Made by a program: the position numbers and the translations under genes. Below are positions 51,831 to 61,058 of a stretch of 64,000 bases of DNA, one piece after another. Each line of letters opens with the position of its first letter. Within the stretch, counting starts at the first letter, position 1. A model generated the notes under the pieces. That model was not told the origin of the DNA. It saw only the letters and a list, made by a program, of their open reading frames with translations, and did not search any database. Origin of the DNA: Trichomonas vaginalis G3 (lineage: Eukaryota; Parabasalia; Trichomonadida; Trichomonadidae); assembly GCF_026262505.1 (NCBI RefSeq), contig NC_067203.1, positions 15,884,392-15,948,391 on the forward strand, in the 5' to 3' direction.

Positions 51831-52760
51831 TTTTAAAAATTTCTTAACGTACACTTCACAATTGAAAAATGAGTTTTCTATCTTTAGCTGAGCATCATAT
51901 CATTGCTTGAAATGCAAATTGTCAACTGTTATTAGATATTTTAATAGTGTAATAAACAGAAATTCATCAAAAGTGACAGCTCTCAATTTTTTGACATTTG
52001 TAAATTCTAAATTGAATGAGAAAAATGAAATAATACTAAGCATAATACAATATTCTAGATTTAATTATAATTAGGAAAAAGTTAGTTTTGAGAGTATTTT
52101 TCATAGGCATATAGAATGAAATCTTCTGAAAAATAATATCACATAAACTCATATTATTTTCTAATATATAACTATTTTATATAAAAATCAAATTCAATGA
52201 TCTTAAAAGCGAAGGATAAACCTCAAAAATTACGAATATAATGAGTGGGAATATAATGCTTATCTATCATAAAACCATATGAAATATCAATTTTTGCTTT
52301 ACGCCTAATTTTTGACGACAATTAGCAAAAAATGTTAAATGTTAACACTCAGTCCATTTGAATATGAAAAATAAAATTGACTTTGATTAAATGTTTTTAT
52401 TTATCATGCAATTCTTCTTGCGACCAAAGATTTGAATAAAAGTTCAAAAAATAAGATAGCTTAAAAAATAATATACGGTAGTGCTTACTAATAGATGAAT
52501 AGTATATAAATTCTATTAAAATGGATTTGATCCAAAAAAATATATAAAATTTGATCATAAATAAAATCGTTTTAAATTACTTCTTCATTTAAATTATAAC
52601 AATTATTTTTGATTTTATATTTTTTGAAATTTGCTAAAATATTTTTTTCAAATTGCAAGTAGTATCGCTTTTGCATGAACATTAAGAGAAAAACTATAAA
52701 ATTAAATAAAGCCTCAATAATATATTTAAAATATAAAACAAAAAATACAAAATTAGAGTT
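51831..52760. other. Spacer with dispersed repeat
   Basis: About 930 bases. It holds copy 2 of the 262-bp repeat (52119-52380). The remaining sequence is AT-rich without a gene. Confidence 0.6.
52119..52380 (-). repeat. 262-bp dispersed repeat, copy 2
   Basis: Inverted copy of 2051-2312; I count a single difference. It lies about 380 bases past the end of the kinase gene. No TIRs or target duplication. Confidence 0.85.
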
Positions 52761-53945
52761 TCAATCTCCAAATGTTGACATTGGTTGAAGTAAAGCATTA
52801 GATGATCTTTGTCTATTGCCTGCAAGTGACAAATGGTTGCCAACAATAAGTCTGTAATTGCTGGATTTGTTCAATTCATTTCCATTTTCTGAAGATTCAG
52901 GATTCAACAAGTTTGCAAGCGAATTTGATCTAACAGAGAGCCTTGGCAAGTTCTTAGTTGGATTTTCTCCGTCTTCTTCTTCAAACGGAGAAATAATATT
53001 ATGATCAAATCTAATTGTTGCTTGGTTGTGTGATATTTCACTAATCCTGTATAGAGGAAGTCCGGAAGCAGTTGGAACATCACGAGTTAAGAGTTTTTTG
53101 CCTGCCAATGTATTTCTTGCGGAAGAGAACTTTTCGTATTGAATCCAAGGATGCCCTAGTACCTGCTTCAAAGTCCAGCGCTGGGATGGCTCTAGAACAA
53201 GCATTTTTGAGATTAAATCTTTGCAATCATCAGATAAGTAACTTGGAAATGTAAATTCGCCGTGAATAATTTGGCTAAGCATTGCCGATGTATTTTCTGT
53301 TCTCCAAGGGTGTTCTCCTGTAACAATTCCGAAGAGAATGACACCGAGTGACCAAACATCGCTTAATCTGCCATCATATGCTTTCCTTTGGATGATTTCT
53401 GGGGCAGAATATATTGGTGATCCACAAAATGTTTGCATGAGCGTTGATTCTTCAATAAATCCGCAAAGTCCAAAATCTGCAACCATAACTTTAGGGAATT
53501 TATCGATAAGTATATTTTCTGGTTTTAAGTCACGGTGAGCTATGCCATTAGAATGGCAAAACTCTACAGCTTGAACAATTTGATTAAAAACTAAAGCAGC
53601 TGTTGGCTCATCAAGACGCTTTTTAGAAACAACGTAGTCAAATAATTCTCCTCCATGACAGTAATCCATGACAAGGTAAAAATTATCTGAATCATCAAAA
53701 AAGTCATGAAGAGCGACGAGTCCAGGGTGCTTAATATAAGCCATTGCATCAATTTCGCGCTGAAATTCTCTCTCCTGCTTTTCCGTTTGCAGATTTGATT
53801 TCGGATAAACTTTTATTGCATAGGCACGGCGATCCAGCTTATTAAATACTCTAAATACTGTTCCATATGCACCATGCCCTACTTCTGCAAGTACGTTGTA
53901 CTGTTTTATTGATTTGGGCATGTTGACAGTTGTTTTCTTCGACAT
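52761..53945 (-). CDS. CAMK/AMPK-type serine/threonine protein kinase
   Basis: A 394-residue protein with a complete kinase domain (about 16-270). It has the Gly loop GHGAYG (23-28), catalytic Lys in YAIKVY (K45), HRDLKPEN (137-144), DFG (157-159) and an activation segment with TFCGSPIYSAPE. WSLGVILFGIVTGEHPW and a closing QRWTLKQVLGHPWI follow. HRDLKPEN and the T-F-C-G-S-P segment place it in the CAMK/SNF1 group. All catalytic residues are present, so it should be active. The C-terminal 120 residues are low complexity and Ser/Asn-rich, without a recognisable regulatory domain. A decayed DNA transposon starts 87 bases upstream of the ATG. Confidence 0.95.
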   Translation of the reverse strand: MSKKTTVNMPKSIKQYNVLAEVGHGAYGTVFRVFNKLDRRAYAIKVYPKSNLQTEKQEREFQREIDAMAYIKHPGLVALHDFFDDSDNFYLVMDYCHGGELFDYVVSKKRLDEPTAALVFNQIVQAVEFCHSNGIAHRDLKPENILIDKFPKVMVADFGLCGFIEESTLMQTFCGSPIYSAPEIIQRKAYDGRLSDVWSLGVILFGIVTGEHPWRTENTSAMLSQIIHGEFTFPSYLSDDCKDLISKMLVLEPSQRWTLKQVLGHPWIQYEKFSSARNTLAGKKLLTRDVPTASGLPLYRISEISHNQATIRFDHNIISPFEEEDGENPTKNLPRLSVRSNSLANLLNPESSENGNELNKSSNYRLIVGNHLSLAGNRQRSSNALLQPMSTFGD

Positions 53946-54312
53946 TGATAAAGTTTGTAAAAAATTTTCTGCGTGATAAACGCAGTTGATATGTTATAGA
54001 AAATGTTTAATATTATAAAATAAAATCTCCGTAGAGGTAGGGCAACGATAGAAAATTTTTGGAAAAAAAGTTCGGAGATCTTAAACGTATCATATTCCCT
54101 GCATGGTTTGGTATCTTCCGCCATGCGTTGTGCCAAACATATTGACACTTTCCAATAATTAATTTATGGTATGAGTCACAGAGTTAGATTATAAAAAGAA
54201 AGTAAATAATTGCAATTAGAAATCATATATGTCGGAAATCAAATGTTGATGAGCAGAAACCTTTTACTCATCATAAAAGAGATAAATCACTAAAGATTTG
54301 TATACATTAAAA

Positions 54313-54474
54313 TTTGATATTTGGTGCTCGAAAACTGTCTGATGGGACTCCTCCAAAATGAACCAATCTATCGCTGAGGACCAAATTAGATGATGTGGAT
54401 GGTGTATTCTCTAATTCTAACTTAGGAAGAATGGGAACAAAACGAATGACGACAACAACATGTCAAACATAGAT
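54313..54474 (-). pseudogene. Reading-frame remnant inside the decayed transposon
   Basis: A frame of about 50 codons ends at 54313 with VPILPKLELENTPSTSS and LVLSDRLVHFGGVPSDSFRA. It looks like the C-terminal end of a real protein and is GC-richer than its surroundings. No start, no family recognised. It may be what is left of the transposase or a captured gene. Confidence 0.35.
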
Positions 54475-56106
54475 TAAATATCTATGAATCAATAAAGTAT
54501 ACGTGCATTGAAGGTGATAACGATCACTTGAGGCTTATAACTCTTTGACTAAATTATGCAATAATTAAATATAATCATTTTTATATTTTTATACTGATAG
54601 TAATTAATATACTATCCTGCTTAATAAATGGTATGATCAAATTTGTTTGAAAATTTAATTATGTATATGAAACTATGTCTTCTATATAAAAATCAAAATT
54701 TTCGGACGAACCTAGATTGAACCTTTATGAAAATCTATCATTTTTGTTAATTGAGTTAATATGAATCTTTTACATATGTATATATAGCATTGATAGCTTA
54801 TATAATCATGGTTTATTCCATATTAACATATTTTTTCAGTTAAATTTGTTAATAATATCATGTAACAAATTAATTCAAGATTAGAATGTCTACAAAATGC
54901 TAACAAATAAGAACAAAATACGATTTCTCGACTTAAATTTTAATATGGAGTAGTTTTTCGTTTAAATCTAATTAAAAATGAATAAAAACTTATCTTGTAC
55001 TATTTTCATTCAAAGATTTTAATAATGTAAATCATGCATTTTCATAATTCAGTACAGTTCTTTTTAGAATTAAAGTTGATGAGGATGATATTTGTGATTT
55101 AAAATAATTTGTTAATGTTCACCTTTTATTCATCACCTTGTGGTATGCCCTAAAGCAATAGCATTATCAATTCTGCTGAATTGATCAACTCAAAATTCCA
55201 AAAAAAATTCAAAATTTCAAAAATGAAATTAAACAATTTGAATTTTCACATGAAAAAATCAATTTCGAAAAAAATTTGGAAAATCAAAGTATTTGATAAT
55301 TAGTCAAATAATCAATTTACATCGTTTTTACTCATAAAAAACAACTAATTTTTGATTTTGATATCATATTTGATAAATACTCATTCCAGAGTTGACGTAA
55401 TGTATTAATTATTGTTAGAGATATTGCTTTCGCAGCAAAATTCTTATTTCATGAAAGAAAAAAAAATGATTTTATTCCAACAAAAACAAGTAAACAGATG
55501 AATGGAAACGTACTATATTTTCATAAATGTAGTAATCAGCGTGTCAGCTTTTGTTTATCATGTTCGAGTCAAAATGTATTAACTTGTAATAAGAAATATT
55601 CGAAGATTATATGAAGTATTGAGCATTCTTTGTAGAAATATTTGTAATTCATTACTAACATATATAATAAAGTTGTTTTTTTTTCCTTATTGCAATAATT
55701 TTGTCTGATTTTAATAACTTTTCATGTATACGAGTTGTGTGAATATGCATCATAATATGCGTAAATATACTTATTTGCGACGAATAATGTGGTTGCATAA
55801 TGGAGGTGCTAAATTTTGATTTTTAATATGGGGCTTTGGTATGTATAATCATGTTCTTATCTCAACGTAGGAGTATTGGTGCAATATGATTAAAATTTAC
55901 GAGGTTGATCTTAAATTGAATAATTCTGGAGTATAAATCACAATGCAGCTAATTCTATGTTAAAGATAGATACAGATTGTAGTAATCAATTAGGGAGTAC
56001 AAATTCATTCTTTCATTTCTGTCGTATTGAGCAGAAAGGAAGAGATCATAACCCTAGGAAAAAAAGCCCAAATTTGTCACTTTTCATAGTACGTTAAACT
56101 CAATTC

Positions 56107-56124
56107 GCTCGGCGAATGCCGAGC
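56107..56124. repeat. Perfect hairpin GCTCGGC-GAAT-GCCGAGC
   Basis: A 7-bp perfect GC-rich stem with a GAAT loop, nested in a weaker outer pair AGTACGT/ACGTACT (about 56088-56133). It is similar in style to the hairpin triplet at 3005-3088. Confidence 0.7.
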
Positions 56125-56559
56125 ACACGTACTCATCATTCAACATAATATTCTCATTCTTTGGTTATTATAGTGCCAGACAACACAAGATTTCAAAGAA
56201 TTACTTGAGTTTTCAATTAATCTTAATCCGATTTTAGATTTATCGAGAACTCCATCATCACAATCACATACTTCAGTGCGGTAACTACAATTATCCATAT
56301 ACAGAAGGAAGTTCTTTTCGAACAACTCATTTGGAGTCTGTTTTGGAAAGAACTTCTTTCTGTCCGACTTAATTTCATAGTTCCTGATCAACCAAAAGAC
56401 AGAAACCACACACTATCTACTTAGGAAAGGAGTTCTTTCTAAATCTTCCTTAAATTGAGATTTTACGAGAGATAACCCTTCTATTGCACTTAAAAATGAA
56501 CATTTTGATATCTTTAGTATCACACATGGTCATATATAGTATTTCATCTACATGAATAC

Positions 56560-56608
56560 ATTCATCTTTCGAAGTCTCTCATTAAATGGGAGGCTTCGAA
56601 AGATGAAT
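56560..56608. repeat. Long palindrome sharing its apex with 29070-29120
   Basis: ATTCATCTTTCGAAG pairs perfectly with CTTCGAAAGATGAAT. The apex AGTCTCTCATTAAATG is the same as at 29085-29100, although the outer stem sequence differs. Confidence 0.85.
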
Positions 56609-57439
56609 CGTTTTATTCATACAACTTTAAATCTCGAACACATTTAGAGAGTGAGTATATCATTTTATTCTTGTTTTGAGTTTATTCTGATTCAAAATTG
56701 CAGTGAAAACAGAAGTTCACACATCATATCTGAATGTGAGCTCATCTATACTTATACGATCTCAATACCTCCACTCTAAGCATAAGAGGTGAAGTTATAT
56801 AAAAATTATCAGATGCGTTGAAGTCTCAAAAGTATTGCCTGAATGCTTGTTTCATATTTGTCCAAGTAGTTTCAATGAATAAATGTATTGTTTTTTATAA
56901 TTTCGATTTATTTTTAGAAAATATTCAATATAAACCTTTATTGTGTTATTTACATCTCATAAATTCTCTGTCTAAATCATATAAAAGCGCGTTTTACCCC
57001 TATGAATCAAGAAATTCATTCAATATTCATGGTATATTTATTAAATTTATACGATTTACTAATAATCAATATTATATCCTCATAAATAGCAATATATTTT
57101 GGTAATCTATGATAATCATATACAATATTTGAAATCAAATTTTCATTAGTTTAGGTTCCTTGTTAATAGTAAACCATTATATTTATTACTAATAATAAAA
57201 TCTATATGTCGTATTGAAATTCAATAAAATTACTTATTCGGTCCAAAAAAACAAATTAGATAAAATTTTTCTTTTTTTATGTAATTTTTGTTTTTCATTT
57301 TTCTCAAGATCCTAAGTTATGTTCTAACTTTTGACATCATATCCTATCATGCTAGGCTATATATTATAGCATATCCAAAAGGCAAGGAAATCTATCAGAG
57401 AAGCCTTTTTGACCTATCGTTGCCCTACCTCTATCTCCG

Positions 57440-58721
57440 TTTATTTGGGTCTATTCAAAAATTTCAATAAGCAGACACATTTTGAATATGTAAATTTGGA
57501 GAATTATCGACACATTTTATTAAACTAGGGTTATTATTTGATTTAAAATTTATTAGAAATTTCATATTCACACAGAATTAATTATTAAGTCTCATCATAC
57601 TTTTCAATGCTCGATTTTTAAAAACTGTTTAAAAATGGAGCTTATATTGAAATAGTGTAGAGACTAAAAATTACCACAGACTATTTCAGAGGATTAAGTT
57701 GCCACTCAATCCTCTGAAAAGTCTGAGGTAATTTGCAAAATTCTGAAGACAATAGAAATGTTAAAAATCCAAAATACTATAAATATTGGTACAAAGAAAA
57801 ATTTAAATAACAAAACACCTAACTAAAAAGTGGCAGATAATTCGCAAAGAGTTACTTCAAAAATATATCATTTTCTCTCCATATAGGCGATAAGAGGATA
57901 ACATAGTGGTTCATTAAATGATTAGTGTCATTTTTCTTAGTTCATGATCTAATCATATACAACGTGTAATAATTTATATGTACTAACTACAAGAGTGTGA
58001 AGGGAGGATTAAGACTCTCTCAATTTACGAACGTGGAGCCTTACGACTTAAAAATTGCAATTTCCATTCTATTATTTTTTTTTGTGATTCAAGCTAATTA
58101 ACTTGAATAGTTCAATGACTAATAGTAAGATCTATTACATACTATGATAAATGGCCACGGATCTAAAAGGAAAATTTCTATATTGGGATACCAAATAAAT
58201 TCATTTCAAGTCATTTATACAGACTCTTTACATATATTCATTATAATATCAAGGAGTGTTTTTTATGATCAAAATGTGATAGAGAATTTTTTACTCATTT
58301 CTGGTCGATTCACGTTTTTTGTGATTGCCCATGCATATGCAAACAAAATGTTTAACATTTAGATAAAAACAAGAAATATCAAGACAATTCTTAATAATTT
58401 TTTATGAATTTAACTCCTTTGGCTATCATATTCATGACAAAATTTCAGTTTATTGCATATAATATCTATATGTATTGTTCGAACATCTTTTCTTCTGATT
58501 AAGGCATTTTGCAAATTCAAAATGTAAACTATTGAAAAAATATATCGTTTTCAGAAAAATATTAATGAAAATTTACGTCGATATGAAATGCAATAATTTT
58601 CTTCAACGCCAAAAAGTGGTTGAATTAACCCCAATTTGACAAATTTGACATTTTTGACATCGTCTAAACTCATAGAATTTTCTGAGTTTGAATCAAAATT
58701 TTTTTTAAAAAAAATAGTTCA
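57440..58721. other. AT-rich spacer with one strong palindrome
   Basis: About 1.3 kb without a supportable gene. The hairpin at 57668-57734 is the only structure that stands out. Confidence 0.6.
57668..57734. repeat. 67-base hairpin
   Basis: AATTACC-CAGACT-TTTCAGAGGATT faces its complement AATCCTCTGAAA-AGTCTG-GGTAATT. There is one mismatch and one bulged base in a stem of about 26 pairs, with a loop of about 13 bases. The shape is like a small-RNA precursor or a minimal MITE. No flanking duplication is evident. Confidence 0.7.
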
Positions 58722-59429
58722 ATGTTTTTCCTTCTTCTCCTTCTCGGATTCAGTAGAATTCATAGTAAGTACCATCATAGATATCCACATGTATATCATC
58801 GTAAGAGTATTCCCGAATCTGAGCCCAATCTTTTCGGCTGGCTTGGAAGAACTGTGGGCAAAATCGTTGGAGGTGTCGGATCAGCTATCGGAAGTGTAGT
58901 TAAAGGTGTTACTCATAAAGTTTCTTACTTTATTTCCCATTCATCAGAGTCTATCTATGCACTCCCATGTAAAATTGTCCAATTTGATACGAAGACAGTT
59001 GAAAGAGATTTCAATACTAATGATATCACTAGCATTGCCAGAGATATTTCCAACGATTTTAACCTCGATTTCTCCAAAGTTCAATCATTTTTGACAAAAT
59101 CCAAGTTCATGATGACCAACAAGCAGCTTTTCAATACTTTGAAATTTGATAAGCTCTCAGACAAAGATCACAGATCTGCTCAGTTAGCTAGCACAGTTAT
59201 CAAAGTTACAAAATCTGGAAACTCTTATGCTGCTAAAGCTCGCCAGATTGGAACAACAGCCAGTATTGAGGCAAACACTTTGAAGAAGTCAACATCAACC
59301 CGCCTTTTCTGGTCATCATCCTCATACTCTTCTTCATGGCGTGCTTTGGACGGAAATGTGATTACAAATATTTTCAATTCCTGCCAAGGCCAAATTGCTG
59401 GCAAGCTTAATGACTACAGAAATATTTAA
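58722..59429 (+). CDS. Small secreted protein with glycine-zipper segment
   Basis: The 235-residue product starts with a clear signal peptide (MFFLLLLLGFSRIHS), a His/Tyr/Arg-rich stretch, and then FGWLGRTVGKIVGGVGSAIG followed by SVVKGV (about 38-62). This Gly-x3-Gly-type amphipathic or membrane-inserting segment resembles those of pore-forming peptides and glycine-zipper proteins. The remaining 170 residues are helical and Ser/Lys-rich with few cysteines (DISNDFNLDFSKVQSFLTKS). No family is recognised. The late part has more C-ending codons than the spacers, which supports real coding. A TCATA initiator candidate lies 50 bases upstream. Confidence 0.75.
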   Translation: MFFLLLLLGFSRIHSKYHHRYPHVYHRKSIPESEPNLFGWLGRTVGKIVGGVGSAIGSVVKGVTHKVSYFISHSSESIYALPCKIVQFDTKTVERDFNTNDITSIARDISNDFNLDFSKVQSFLTKSKFMMTNKQLFNTLKFDKLSDKDHRSAQLASTVIKVTKSGNSYAAKARQIGTTASIEANTLKKSTSTRLFWSSSSYSSSWRALDGNVITNIFNSCQGQIAGKLNDYRNI

Positions 59430-59649
59430 TTTCGTAATTATAAAATTTTTATAATTCGACTTTTCTTTATTTTAACATGGTTTTTAAAGATTTTTGTGAA
59501 TGATGTATAACACTTCGGTTGATTTGTCATATTTGTGAAATTTCAACTTAAAATTACACATCAAATTCAGTGTGGAGGTACTTCCATAGGATCTGATGGT
59601 TCAAAACGTTTTAGATACATTGAGTCAGTGGTGCCAGCAAAAACTTTTT

Positions 59650-59749
59650 TATTTATTCAAATTTTTGACAAATGGCGTGAAGTTTCATTGAAAATTAACC
59701 TTAAACATCTGAATTGAATGCCATGTCATAGGGGCGTAAGTGCAACCTT
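59650..59749 (+). mobile_element. MITE-like element, copy 3 (left end missing)
   Basis: TTCAAATTTTTGACA, GTGAAG-TTTCATTGAAAATTA and CATGTCATAGGGGCGTAAG match copy 2 in the same orientation and end in GTGCAACCTT. The left terminal repeat is absent. It lies 220 bases after the stop codon of the secreted-protein gene. Confidence 0.75.
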
Positions 59750-59865
59750 AATTATGATTAATGTACCTAGTGAGAGGCAATTGCACAACTCATCCGACAA
59801 GTTTTTAGACAAGGATCCTTCAACTGATGAAATAATAAGGAATGTCACTTTTATTAGCTCGATAA

Positions 59866-60606
59866 TTTACCTCTTTAATCTCACAGAGTTTATATATTAA
59901 ATACAGTGAGAACACCACTGTTTCGATACCAGATGATGTTACAGATTATATCAATTACAATAATATTACAATTGCCGAGAATTTTGAAATTATTCCAAAA
60001 GAATGCTTCACCAATTTCATTAACTTGCAAAATATTACACTCCCATCGACACTTACCACTATTGGTGACGACCCTTTTCTTCATACAAAAGTTGAATATT
60101 TATTTCTTCCAAAAAACGTGCAAAATATATTTACTGAAAGTTCATTTGATAGAATGACATCACTTGTTCATTTTGAAGTTGATGAGCAAAATCCGTACTT
60201 CTGTTCTATTGATGGAATTTTATTTTCCAAAAATAAAACAATACTTGTGCATTTTCCTGCTGCTAAAAATCTCTCAATCTATACTATCCCTACTTCTGTT
60301 ACTATTGTTGGATATGGAGGTTTTTGTCGATTAAAATATTTGAATTACGTTATAGTTCCAGACACTGTCATAGAATTTAAAGGAGCAAACTTTTATTCTA
60401 GTGATATACGATGTATTGATGTATTTAGATATAGAGGACAGCCAAAACTAATTTTTGGAGGATGGAGTTTTCGTGAATCAACATTTCAAGAATCGAATAT
60501 TACTTATATATACTCTTCAATGATTTGTAGAACTATTTATATGTTCAATTATAATAACTACCGATTATATGATTTTATTTTCTTGTTTATTATATTTGAC
60601 ACATAA
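59866..60606 (+). pseudogene. BspA-like leucine-rich repeat gene fragment
   Basis: An open frame without a nearby ATG reads YSENTTVSIPDDVTDYINYN, then CFTNFINLQNITLPSTLTTI and SIDGILFSKNKTILVHFPAA. These are N-terminal and early LRR_5 repeats of the trichomonad BspA family. It ends after about five repeats with a hydrophobic tail (LYDFIFLFIIFDT), far shorter than the 836-residue copy at 24307-26817. It lacks both the start codon and most repeats, so it is a fragment or pseudogene. The MITE-like element lies just upstream. Confidence 0.7.
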
Positions 60607-61058
60607 ATATGTGATTTCTATCTTGTAACGATAAAATATTTTGCATATAGCTTTATTTGAGAAATCCTGAATTATATTCTTCGAAATCTGTTATTAATTA
60701 ATGCGTTAAATTGATAATCTTGCCTTTTCTCAAACTATCTACCTCAAAAGATATTAATATTCTTACTTATATGTTAACATTTCTTTCGATAAATTTGATT
60801 TATATATATTGGACCCCATAAGATCAACATAAAGTAAATCATAAGAATGATATGCTTTATTACTATTCATCTCGCATAAAATTAGTAATTAGAAATTCAA
60901 GGTTTAGATTTTCTTGGTTTTACTTTATTAATATAATGGCTGGGTGCATCACCTTATTGTGCCTTTATCCGGGAAACGTTTAACAGCTAAGTTGTTATTT
61001 TGAGCACAAATCGAGATAAAAATGTTTTTTATAAAATCTTCGTTTTGTTTTTCTTTTC
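60607..61058. other. Spacer upstream of IQ-motif gene
   Basis: About 450 bases; should hold the promoter of the 61059 gene. TTTTCATGG at the start codon contains TCATG, a partial initiator. Nothing else seen. Confidence 0.5.

Larger units (their letters stand above)
54032..57433. mobile_element. Decayed DNA transposon with perfect 20-bp TIRs
   Basis: TAGAGGTAGGGCAACGATAG stands at the left end and, inverted, at the right end, flanked by TCTCCG at 54026-54031 and 57434-57439 as a 6-bp target duplication. The 3402-bp interior is AT-rich without an intact gene. The only sizeable remnant is a minus-strand frame at about 54313-54474. The inner end CGATAG is shared with the TIR of the 20245 element, but the duplications differ in size, so kinship is uncertain. 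Two perfect hairpins lie inside (56107 and 56560). Confidence 0.85.

Noticed and set aside
56140-56409. 89-codon frame inside the decayed transposon
   Set aside because: No family signal, no initiator box, and the region is a degraded element with palindromes; treated as chance.
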